Shown one piece after another: positions 26,952 to 39,070 of a DNA stretch of 64,000 nucleotides. The stretch comes from Utricularia gibba (Eukaryota; Streptophyta; Magnoliopsida; Lamiales; Lentibulariaceae): the NCBI GenBank assembly GCA_002189035.1, contig NEEC01000011.1, forward strand, positions 1,426,001-1,490,000. The letters are read 5' to 3'. How positions within the stretch are numbered: the first letter of the stretch is position 1; every line of letters begins with the position of its first letter. Both the position numbers and the translations under genes were made by a program. The notes beneath the pieces were generated by a model that was not told where the DNA came from, searched no databases, and worked only from the letters and a program-made list of their open reading frames with translations.

Positions 26952-28250
26952 ATGGCTGAGGATCATCCAAGCAACAACAATGATGGTGTCTCACATGATA
27001 ATAATGCACTATCAGGACTCGAGAATGATGTATCAATTGATAACTTGGCAAAGAAAGTCCAAGAGTCCCTATCTATTTCAAAGAGACATAGGTTTTGGGA
27101 AAGCCAGCCTGTTGGACAATTCAAGGATCTGGGAGATGACAGTTTGCCGGAAGGTCCGATAGAACAACCAATAGCCGTGGCTGAAGTCAAACAGGAGCCC
27201 TATAATCTCCCGGCTCCTTATGAATGGATCACATGCGATATTGACTCTGAAGAAATGTGTGCGGAGGTGTATAATCTCTTGACCAGCAATTACGTTGAAG
27301 ATGATGAAAACATGTTTCGGTTCAATTACTCGAAAGAATTCCTTCGCTGGGCACTTCGCCCCCCTGGCTATTACAGGAGCTGGCACATCGGAGTGAGGGC
27401 AAAGGCCTCAAAGAAATTAGTTGCATTCATCACTGGTGTTCCTGCAAGAATCAGGGTTCGTGATGAAATCGTAACAATGGCTGAGGTGAACTTTCTCTGT
27501 GTTCACAAGAAACTCCGATCAAAAAGACTTGCTCCGGTGATGATAAAAGAAGTTACTCGGAGGGTTCATCTGGAAAATATCTGGCAGGCAGCTTACACTG
27601 CCGGTGTTGTCCTTCCTACTCCCATAACAACTTGTCAATATTGGCACAGATCCTTGAACCCAAAGAAGCTAATCGATGTTGGGTTCTCGAGACTTGGTGC
27701 GAGGATGACAATGAGCCGTACTGTAAAGCTCTACAAGCTGCCAGAACAGCCAGTTACCCCCGGCTTCAGAAAGATGGAAATACATGATGTTCCTGCTGTC
27801 ACACGCCTGCTGAGGAATTATCTGAAGCAATTTGTTGTGGTTCCTGATTTCTCCGAGGACGATGTTGAGCACTGGCTACTACCCAAGGCAGATGTGATCG
27901 ACAGTTTCCTGGTCCAATGCCCTGAAACTCATGAAATCACTGATTTCTGCAGTTTTTACACCCTTCCCTCATCTATACTCGGGAGCTCCACCCATTCCAT
28001 TCTGAAGGCAGCCTACTCCTACTACAATGTATCAACGAAGACTCCTCTTCTTCAGCTGATGAACGATGCTCTGATCATCGCAAAGAAGATGGATTTCGAT
28101 GTCTTCAATGCACTGGATGTGATGCACAATGAATCCTTCCTGAAGGAGCTGAAGTTTGGACCTGGGGATGGGAAGCTTCACTACTATCTCTACAACTACA
28201 GAGTGAATCAGGCGTTGAGGGCATCAGAGCTGGGGCTGGTGCTGTTGTAG
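26952..28250 (+). CDS. NMT1: Glycylpeptide N-tetradecanoyltransferase (N-myristoyltransferase), 432 aa
   Basis: Transfers myristate from myristoyl-CoA to the N-terminal glycine of target proteins in the cytosol. The coding region is a single exon. Landmarks: RHRFWESQPV, YEWITCDIDSEE, FRFNYSKEFLRWALRPPGYY, the acyl-CoA site VNFLCVHKKLRSKRLAPVMI, TPITTCQYWHRSLNPKKLIDVGFSRL, and the C-terminal ELGLVLL whose free carboxylate is the catalytic base in this family. The open frame extends upstream to 26922, but the likely start is MAEDHPSNNN at 26952, because a splice acceptor (GCTAG|ATC) lies about 18 bases before it and implies a 5' UTR intron. Length fits plant NMT1 (about 434 aa). Confidence 0.95.
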   Translation: MAEDHPSNNNDGVSHDNNALSGLENDVSIDNLAKKVQESLSISKRHRFWESQPVGQFKDLGDDSLPEGPIEQPIAVAEVKQEPYNLPAPYEWITCDIDSEEMCAEVYNLLTSNYVEDDENMFRFNYSKEFLRWALRPPGYYRSWHIGVRAKASKKLVAFITGVPARIRVRDEIVTMAEVNFLCVHKKLRSKRLAPVMIKEVTRRVHLENIWQAAYTAGVVLPTPITTCQYWHRSLNPKKLIDVGFSRLGARMTMSRTVKLYKLPEQPVTPGFRKMEIHDVPAVTRLLRNYLKQFVVVPDFSEDDVEHWLLPKADVIDSFLVQCPETHEITDFCSFYTLPSSILGSSTHSILKAAYSYYNVSTKTPLLQLMNDALIIAKKMDFDVFNALDVMHNESFLKELKFGPGDGKLHYYLYNYRVNQALRASELGLVLL

Positions 28251-28286
28251 ACCCACTCAGTAAGCATCCTGTGCACCCACGAGATC

Positions 28287-28560
28287 AATCGCATGCCCAA
28301 ACGGATATCCCCTTCCTGCTTCATCTGTACTGGTCGACGGTTAGGATTTTGAACCTTCGACTTCTGAGGACTGTGCTTATTTGACCCGCCTCTCTGTTTG
28401 TTGTTTCCATGGTTTGATGAGTTAAAGTTGGTGTTTTATTTAGGCTTTCATCAGTACTTGTCCGATTAAATGGATTTACAATGAAATAATAGCATGTTTT
28501 AAATTAGCTATGTCAAACTTAGTACTAATAAAGTTACCTTTTAATGTCTTTTAGAATAAG
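28287..28560 (+). repeat. NMT 3' UTR segment, copy 1 of a direct duplication
   Basis: Starts AATCGCATGCCCAAACGG within the NMT 3' UTR and runs to CTTTTAGAATAAGG. It is nearly the same as 29164-29437, in the same orientation and offset by about 877 bp. Confidence 0.85.
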
Positions 28561-29163
28561 GATGCAAAAAATAAATAGAATAAATATGCTTTTTTATTCT
28601 TCATTTTTACACAATTTAAATTCTCATTCTTAAAAAAAAATACAATACTTTACAGAATGCATAAATAACTGTATTCTCATTTTCCTTATTCTTAATAACA
28701 TAAGATTGTAAAATGAAGAAAGCGTGCCGAGAACATGCCCTAAAATTTGTCGGACACTTCAGTCTTCCCCTCACGCTCTACACTTCACTCTCATCCGAGG
28801 ATTAGAAATCACTATTTTTAAGTATTGAGTTCAATGTGGTTCATTTTCCCTTGCCCTACACCCTTATTATTCATATGTCAGAGTGCAAATTACATTCGAA
28901 GTTTCTCAATTGTTAATATTTACCTATGATAAAGCACTATGTCACAATCATTTTAGAGATAACATGCACTCTTTTTTAGAAAATAATTTAAAAATAACAG
29001 GAAAAATTATCTTTTGATGGATGAAAAATTAATTGGGTGTCACTTAATTGCAATAGTTAAGTTGTCGACTTGTAAGAGTATTTATATTCATTTTCAAACT
29101 TTCCAAAAAATTAGTAAATGATTTTTAATTTTCTTCACATCAATTTTCAAAAACTAGTCTAAT
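28561..29163. other. AT-rich spacer between the two copies of the NMT 3' segment
   Basis: Spacer with no ORF of note, lying between the duplicated segments. I see no transposon ends in it. Confidence 0.35.
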
Positions 29164-29437
29164 AATCGCATGCCCAAACGGATATCCCCTTTCTGCTTCA
29201 TCTGTACTGGTCGACGGTTAGGATTTTGAGCCTTCGACTTCTGAGGACTGTGCTTATTTGACCCGCCTCTCTGTTTGTTGCTTCCTTGCTTTGATGAGTC
29301 AAAGTTGGGTTTTTATTTAGGCTTTCATATGAGCTTGTCCGATTAAATGGATTTACAATGAAATAATAACATGTTTTGAATCAGATATGCCAAACTTACT
29401 AGTAATAAAGTTGAGTCTTTTAATATCTTTTAGAATG
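29164..29437 (+). repeat. NMT 3' UTR segment, copy 2
   Basis: Repeats 28287-28560 with scattered substitutions (for example TTTCTGCTTC for TTCCTGCTTC and GAGCCTTCG for GAACCTTCG). It is not attached to an NMT coding region. Confidence 0.85.
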
Positions 29438-29759
29438 AATGATACAGTGAAACCAACCTCAGAGGACACGTTTGGTAATTGGAGCAACTCTCGGGTTTAT
29501 GAGAGAAATCGGTCAGAAGCCATAATGGAAAGTTCTCTTTCTTCAACTTGGCATTCATGTGGCTAAACAAAGAGTACAATGACGAGTTTCTGAAGGTTTT
29601 ATGATTAGAAAGATCTTTCCATCTTCTGGAATTTGGACGAGTTTTTGAAGGTTTGGGATTCAAATGCGGAGAAGAGGCAGAAGAAGGGAAGGGGTTTAGT
29701 TTTAAGAAGCAAGACACAGGGCAGAAAACTGGATGTGACAATTTGCATGGGGTCGCCAT
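29430..29759 (-). CDS. Unrecognised 109-aa ORF with transit-peptide-like N-terminus
   Basis: Starts MATPCKLSHPVFCPVSCFLK, followed by a Ser/Pro/Lys-rich stretch that resembles a plastid targeting sequence. No domain is recognised. The last codons run into copy 2 of the duplicated NMT 3' segment, so this may be a gene truncated by that duplication, or a chance ORF. No supporting splice structure was found. Confidence 0.2.
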   Translation of the reverse strand: MATPCKLSHPVFCPVSCFLKLNPFPSSASSPHLNPKPSKTRPNSRRWKDLSNHKTFRNSSLYSLFSHMNAKLKKENFPLWLLTDFSHKPESCSNYQTCPLRLVSLYHSF

Positions 29760-30382
29760 TGTTTTCTTTGTTCATACTTCTTTCCAGTTCTTTCTTCTGA
29801 TTCCCATGCAAAACTGAATCCTCCAACAGTTTCACAACCAAGAAATACCCCTCCCCACTGCATATGAATCCTCCGACAAACCAGGCACTCGATAATGTTT
29901 TAGATTTCCAATACTAGGGAATGATGCTCTTCTCGTAGTCCCATGCTCTGTGATTTGATTGAAATGGAAGATTAGAATCCGGAGAAGGAATCTCCCATCC
30001 CTCCTTGTTTCTCGTTCATTTCTTCTTCTGTAGAAGGTGTAGCTCCGTACACCCATTAATGTTCATGGAACAAGCTGGCAGAAGCATAAAACAAACCATG
30101 AAACTCCATAAAGCTTGATACTTAACAGCTACGTCTGTCTATGATCCATAGTCTAAAGAGCACAGTCTATGCAGGATTAGCTTTGTCGAGAGCTGAGATT
30201 CTCTCTGTGTCCCAAGCGAGAAAAGCAACAAACAATGGAATAGTGAAGAACAGAAAACACAGACCTAAATCAGTAACCATTTTGCAGACTTTCCCTCGCT
30301 CTGTACAGAATTCACCGCAGCAACCACCACAGATCTTGAGGTTCTTCAGTCAGATCCAGATTTCTACCTCTCTCCAGCAGAA

Positions 30383-30571
30383 TTACAATCTGGAGAAGAT
30401 GCGTGAGTAAGCGTACCTTAAGCGCGGATACATCCTCCCAGCCTGCGCTCTACTCTCCTTCCAGATCATCTCCATTGTATCCACGAACAGATTTAAGCTT
30501 CTGATCGGAGGGATGTAGAGCGTCAATGGAGCCGCAGAGAAGGCCACCGCGAAGAACAATTCTATCACCAT
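30383..30571 (-). CDS. Small membrane-associated protein, 62 aa
   Basis: Encodes an N-terminal hydrophobic helix (MVIELFFAVAFSAAPLTLYI), then PPIRSLNLFVDTMEMIWKES and a basic C-terminus ending YPRLRYAYSRIFSRL. The arrangement of a short hydrophobic anchor, PPIRSLNLF and a YPR-R-A-SR tail looks like a small conserved plant protein of unknown function. A cryptic donor (TTAAG|GTACGC at 30417/30416) could splice the last residues differently, but reading through gives the more family-like end. Function unknown. Confidence 0.5.
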   Translation of the reverse strand: MVIELFFAVAFSAAPLTLYIPPIRSLNLFVDTMEMIWKESRAQAGRMYPRLRYAYSRIFSRL

Positions 30572-30839
30572 CTTTTAGCGTCGGATCCGAAATTGAAATC
30601 ACCGTGGGCTGTGGATTCGATTGTTGTTTATCTGCTGAAAAAAAAAATCAGAAACAAATCGAAACACCAGGCAAGGGGCTCGTGAGCCAGACAAAACCAA
30701 AACCCAGAAGCATCAGGAAGGTTCCATTTCTTCTCCATTAAAAAAAAAACACAAAAAAAAACAAAAAAAGAAAAAGAAGATCACAACAGCACTCGGGCCG
30801 GGTCGAAGACAAGGGCAACCCGCAGATTTCAGTGAATTA

Positions 30840-31790
30840 GGGCACGTACTTAGGGGTGATTATTAGGATTAACCAAATTGAAACCCAACTGAAATCGAAC
30901 CAAATTAATAAACGAATAAGTATATAAATTGATAACTAAAACCGAATCGAATTAAATTAGATTCAAGGTTAACCGAATCAACCATTTTTTTTAAAAAAGA
31001 ATGTTTAAACAGGAGTGGATATTGGATTTAATCAAAATCAAACTGATAATCAAATAAATGTGTAAATTAATAATTGAAACCGAATTTAAAACGAAACATA
31101 AAATTTGTTCAATTATCTAAAAAAGATTAATTCGATAAATAACCAAATTAATCGATAACCGATATATGCCAAATTTTACTAACCGAAACCGAACCGAATT
31201 TTTCGGTTTCGATTTGATACATTTCGATTAATCAGTTTTTTCAGTTATTAATAGAAATTTGCTCATCCTAGGCTTAGAATTGAATCGATAATAATTGGTT
31301 TGGCTTAAATGGTTATTTGTATTTAAAATTGAAATAAATAAAAAGCTAACAATTTAAAATCCACCAATTTGGAAAAATATATTGACTGGTAAATTGAAAT
31401 CGAATTGACTAATGGTTTCATCCAATTGAGTTAGATTTCGAGGATTATATTGATTAATAAACGAAAAGCAATTAATTGATGAAATCCACGCTGGATTGAC
31501 AGACAAATTGTAGCAGCCAATTTTAATTTTAAAAAATTTATTCATGAAAACCATTTATGGATAGCATTATAATTATGCGTATTATATTAGGATGTGACTG
31601 CTATTCAAAATTTAATGGAATTTGATAATTAGAGAATATTTATTTATTAAGATATTTTTAGACATATAAATTCTCTAAAAACAAATCCATAGTAATAAAT
31701 CCAAAGAACAGGGCTCTTTTGTTAAAATAAAAAAGTTGGTGTCCATTTTGTAATAAATGAAATTATTTTGGTGTATGCAGGTGGTTTGTC
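30840..31790. other. AACCGA-rich low-complexity spacer
   Basis: 30870-31240 holds many degenerate AACCGAA/TTCGGTT words on both strands, a pattern seen in plant low-complexity repeats. 31240-31760 is plain AT-rich. No gene is seen. Confidence 0.4.
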
Positions 31791-31997
31791 CGGTGGTCCG
31801 TAGGTACACTGCAATCGGCGTTGTCGATATGTTCCCCCCTTCGGTGACTGATTCTCAAGAGGATTGAATTTATTCGTCGTGCACGTCTATTCATTCGCCT
31901 CTTCTTCTACTCAGTGAAAAGGGCAAAGGCGTGCGTGTTCCCCAGTTGATGCCGCTGACGTGGAACGATTTGCAGCGCTTGGCCCTGGCGAGGCGAG

Positions 31998-32620
31998 GAG
32001 ATGGATGATATGGGAGAGGAGGATTTGCCAAGAGATGCAAAAGTTGTTCAGGAAGTTGGGTATCGGTTTGTAGTTGATGTGCTATCTGATGCCCAAGTTC
32101 AGTCAGAGCACGCTAGGAAGTCTATGGTAGATTCCGATGCTCTAAAATTGGCTCTTCATTCTGCAGTAAATTTCAGCTTCTCTCAGCCTCCTGATGCAGT
32201 TAGTCTCTGATTTCAGTTGGCTCGGTTGCTGTAGCTTTCATATACTAGCCCCTGATGCATAACTCATCACTGTTTGATAGAATGGGTAAGAAGCGTATTA
32301 TGGTTTATGCTTTGAAACTACATCTTGGATCTTGAGAGCACTGGTGAGGCTTGAGAGAACTCGTTCCCAACAGAAATCTATCTCCTGCCCAGGACCCTCC
32401 CACTTCTGATCACTCCAAGTTATCAGCTTCCCATCCCAAAGACACATATCAGCTCAGCCAGCGTAAAGAAACAGAAGATGATGAAGATGCTGTGGGGTTA
32501 TTGGAGTGAGTACGAATTCCTCTGTCTTGGGGCGGGCAGACATGAAGCAAGGGACTTCTCAAAGAGTTGCTATCGCACTTGGGGGAAAGAAACCAAGTTG
32601 AGTTTCCTGTAAGAACCTCT
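31998..32620 (+). pseudogene. TAF9 (TFIID subunit 9) pseudogene
   Basis: TAF9 is a histone-fold TFIID/SAGA subunit. From 32010 the frame reads [14 protein letters not shown], then [41 protein letters not shown], all TAF9-like. About 20 codons of the histone fold are deleted between DAKVVQ and YRFVVDV. A TGA at 32208-32210 ends the frame. Further TAF9-like text follows in shifted frames: KSIS-PGP near 32371, YQLPIPK near 32420, and TSQRVAIALGGKK near 32556. An intron-like stretch sits at about 32225-32370, so the copy is not clearly a processed retrocopy. Multiple lesions make it a pseudogene. Confidence 0.75.
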
Positions 32621-32758
32621 GTCTCTGCCAGTTCAAAGACCTGAGTTTAACCTGGCCGTGCAATTATTGTGCAGAGACTGCTGAGCAGGGTGCATTCGAA
32701 TCATCAAACTTTCGCATTGTTTTACGTCAACAACAACTAGCCTTCTGAATCACTGCAT

Positions 32759-33399
32759 TCAACCTAAGCTACTCATTTTTCCTATTGCATCGTCTTCATT
32801 CTTCCTATTACAGACCGAACCATCAAGATCAACCAAGCTTATTAAACTTGGAATACAACTCCCAGCTCTCTTCAGCTCAATCTTCCCTCTCCTGCCTGCG
32901 TCTGGGCTGTCCGGTGACCGCAACGATCGGGGGCTGTTCGGCGTCGACCTCAGTGATCTCGGACTCTCTAAGCTTTTCCTCAAGACATGGCTCATGGCTC
33001 GAATGAGGTGTATTCCAGGATCCTGTGGTGGCTTAGATGCCCGAACATTGCTGCAGAAGCTCAGATGCCGCGCCATGGCTTCGTCTGGGCTGATAAGGTT
33101 TTCGCATCGGCTTGCTTCGTCTTTCACGGCCTCTGCACAAAGCCCACATATCCATTTCCCGCCGTACCTTGAAAGAACCAGACACATTTCAAAATTGAAA
33201 ACAGTGCCTATTAGTACAGTATGGATGATAATATCTACCTTTGCCTGACGCCTTCAATGTACGGAAGTGTGCATTCTTCAGAAAGCCCACAGCAAGAGCA
33301 TTTCACAAAATCTACCTCAGTTTGCGACGGAACCTTGTTGAGTTCACTGTCGGAAACCGGGGCTAGAACCGCGGAATCGCCAATTACGGCAGCCGGCAT
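32759..33399 (-). CDS. DUF1677 family protein, 2 exons, 189 aa
   Basis: Plant-specific DUF1677 cysteine-rich protein of unknown function. Exon 1 33399-33239, exon 2 33167-32759, with a 71-bp GT-AG intron splitting an Arg codon. Exon 1 carries VKCSCCGLSEECTLPYIEGVRQR and exon 2 continues YGGKWICGLCAEAVKDE, followed by EAMARHLSFC, the full C/H pattern of the domain. The C-terminal half is basic and Ser/Pro/Arg-rich with SPRSLRSTPNSPRSLRSPDSP, likely disordered and phosphorylatable. A TATA box lies about 270 bp upstream. The 3' end faces the TAF9 pseudogene. Confidence 0.88.
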
Positions 33400-33664
33400 C
33401 CCTAGAAACACACAAAGAACCTGGAATCAAACCAGCATTTTAACAGATACAGAGATCGATTCGCCGAGTAAAATCCGTAAATCTTCCTCAAACCTTGTGA
33501 TGTCTAGCAGTAACGCGCATCCGAAGAACCCTAAAATCTCAAAATTTGGGGAAAAAAAGAATGAATCAGACTTCAAGGACTCGAAGCAGAGTGTTACTAT
33601 CCATGATCGAGAAGAAGAAACTATCTTGAAACTCGGCCTCCGTCAGTGGCTGGTGGGCCGGGGG

Positions 33665-33675
33665 TATATATATAA
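33665..33675 (-). promoter_or_regulatory. TATA box of the DUF1677 gene
   Basis: TTATATATATA on the minus strand, about 270 bases before the ATG at 33399. A 5' UTR of roughly 230 bases is implied. Confidence 0.45.
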
Positions 33676-33796
33676 GCCATTGGAAAAATCAAGATAAAGA
33701 ATTATTTTTTATTCAGAATTTCAAAATACAATTATTTCTGCGTCGGTCAATGATTCGATGTGGCCGTTGATCAAACCACCAACCAATAACAAAAGG

Positions 33797-33804
33797 GCAC
33801 GTGG
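33797..33804. promoter_or_regulatory. G-box/ABRE-like CACGTGGC upstream of the DUF1677 gene
   Basis: CACGTGGC lies about 125 bases upstream of the TATA box, matching bZIP-bound ACGT elements of ABA- or light-responsive promoters. Function is inferred. Confidence 0.4.
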
Positions 33805-36240
33805 CGGACCACGGTCCACAGTTAATACCATCAACCAATCCTCATGAATTCACAACGACCCTCACCCAACCCATTGAATTTTCAAGTGGACGTTACGGGG
33901 CGTGGTGTTTCTACTTTTCCAAACGTTCACATTTCCATGAAAAGCGGTTTCCAGTTCCTATCCCTATATTTTTTTATATAAAAAATAAAGTCATTTTATA
34001 AAATTAAATATTCAAAATAATAGTAATTAAGGACAAGGAAATGATCCGGTCTTAGGGTCCTTGACTAACATGTATCATATAGTGTGGAGTATTGGACTAC
34101 GCTAGAGTGTACTTACAGGCTAAATATTCAGGTTTGAAATATGGATCCGTCGTAGGCTATTTGGCTACCGGTACGGTGGAGTGTCGTGCAGCTAATCATA
34201 AATCCCCTACACTTTTATTTTCAAACGTATTACATGCTGTAATTGTCATTCATATACCTATATATTCATTTTCTATGTAATTATTTTCATTCTTAGTAAT
34301 AATGAGAATATCGTAATTAATTCACACTTTTCATATCTAATAATTACAATTAGAATGATATTTAAGATGGTATACTATAGAACACTTATTAATAATGCAT
34401 TTTAATCACATAGTTCATAAGATTTAGTATTATAGATTATGGTGAAATACAATTCCATGTATTAGATGGATTCAATTAATTTCATAATATTAAAGTACGT
34501 TATTATTTTTTTAAAAAATACTTTAATTATGTATTAGAGTATTTTAAGATAAATTTAATTAATTCTGTGGTGATAAAAGTGCAATATTATCCTTATTATT
34601 TCAAAAATATTCTTACTTTGATTATATATTACGAATAGTGTAATAATATTACATATAAATATAATCATAAAACTTTTTTTTACAAAATATATGATAAATA
34701 ATTCTTTATTATATAAGATTATTTACAAAACACACTCATGTTTTCAAATTATTATCTTTGTGTAAATCAATCTCATTAGTATTTAACACCAAAACATTAA
34801 AATATTCTATCAAATAAGGCCTACGTGGTAGTTACGACCTATTTGTAGTTATAGTTATTTTCATTATATGATAATGAAAATCTATATTGTCTATCATATA
34901 GTAAAATTTTGAAACTAAAATTTATGACATGAGATAATAAAATATTGAGAATGCTTGTGATAGAATTACGATCATAAAAGAATATTTAATTTTTTCATTT
35001 ATTAGAAAATATTTAATTTAGCTTTTCACAGCAAATACATAAGTAAATCTTTTTCAACAAAGGGGAGGACGTGAGAACTACTTGTTAGGATCTTAAATGG
35101 CATTGGCTTCGGACCACATTGAAGGGAATAAAATGACAACCACTCGCTATTAAATTTGTTCTTAGTAATTTGGAGATTAATTTGTACTGAATTAACAAGA
35201 TTTACATCCAAAATTTGGGGAGTGAACTTTTTTTTAGTGTTTTTCAGATTATGAGGATTATTTACCAATTTGAAAGTTTTTCTTTTTTTTTCTAATAGAC
35301 TAAACCAAAAAAATTAAGATTAAAATTGGCTATTTTTTTCATACATATCTCACTTTTTGTATTTTTGAAGTTGTGCTTCAAATGATGTAAAATAGAATTA
35401 GTTTTGAAATATGTAAATAAAAGCAATTTAAATTATAAAAATATTTTGTATGATAATATAAAATTATATTATAAATTTAATAAAATAAATTATAGATAAC
35501 AAATGTTTAATATTTAAATTATTATATAATTTAATGTTATACTTATAATGTATTTTTAAAGTAGATAAAAAATGAATAATATAATTTTTTAATTAATTTC
35601 TTATTTAATTACTTAAATAAAAACTCAAGAATTTCAATAATTTTGAAGTTAATCACAAAATTTGAACTTTTAATTTTAATACATAATAATTTAATATTAA
35701 ATTTTTAAAAATTAAATAGAATCATTTCATGAAATTATGTACGCATAACTCATGATGACCAAATATTAAGATCAAAATTAACATTAAAGATGATTAATTT
35801 TATCATACATATATTTCTAAATCAATCTAATCATCCTCACATTTTTATTGTTTCTCAATCATTATTAGTAGTTAAAATCTTAGTTATTTAGAATTAGAAA
35901 GTGAAATAATTCAATGAAAAATAATTTGGTTTATATATTTCAGTTTTTCGATAAATTTGTTAATTGAACATGGCCAATTTCAATTAAATGTTATTAATTT
36001 TAATAATTTATATTTTTTATAAAAAAATGATTAAATCCATACATAGCTAAATATGATTGACCAAGAGTCATAACTTTGGGATATATGAAACTAAAGTGAC
36101 TCTATTTTTGTTATATTAGTTATTTATTTATTAAAAAAAATGGGAATTTAATATTAAAACGTCAGCCAGAAAAAGACTTGCAGGTTATCCCCACTTGACA
36201 CCACCCCTGGCCCTGGCTGCTTGTGTTTGATCTAAGCCCA
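33805..36240. other. Long AT-rich intergenic region
   Basis: Mostly AT-rich. It contains copy 2 of a dispersed repeat at 35385-35740, listed separately. Short ORFs (for example 34092-34280 and 35026-35268) have no recognisable features. Composition normalises after about 36170, over the guanosine deaminase promoter. Confidence 0.35.
35385..35740. repeat. Dispersed AT-rich repeat, copy 2
   Basis: Diverged copy of 16050-16400 in the same orientation, recognisable from GTAAAATAGAATTAGTTTTG through AATATAAAATTATATTATAA to AAAATTAAATAGAATCATTTC. Ends are unclear. Confidence 0.6.
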
Positions 36241-36344
36241 ACTGTGTGAGGTGGACGCTGCACCCGTCAATTTGGAGGTGGAGGAGTCGTCCAGGTCTTG
36301 TTCTCTCCCCAGCAGATTTTCCCGCATTCCCATTCTCCTCACCG

Positions 36345-38719
<2,375 letters not shown>

Positions 38720-39007
38720 AAAAATATGCACACCGTTTTTCTCGTTGTGGGCAAACTCTCCCAGTGACCCTATTCTGGAACATTGTTACTGATTTGAACT
38801 GGCAACAGAAGTACCATGACACGGGAATACAGCTTCGGACACGGCGAGTGTCCAGTTACCTACCTTATCTGGTCGACGCAGGGAATCTGGCGTCTTAAAG
38901 CAAGTCCCATGAGGGGTTGACTGACGCAGAGTTTATTTGAATAGTCAATTTGGACAGTCGGATGGCCTAAAAGCGAACTCGTTGGTGGACACGCCAAGGG
39001 AAGTATC

Positions 39008-39014
39008 TATAAAT
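39008..39014 (+). promoter_or_regulatory. TATA box of the CYP94B-type gene
   Basis: TATAAAT about 57 bases before the ATG at 39071, implying a short 5' UTR of about 30 bases. Confidence 0.6.
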
Positions 39015-39070
39015 TCAGACACCGCTGCCGCCGCTCACACCATATCATTACAGCGGAACTCGTAGAAAAA

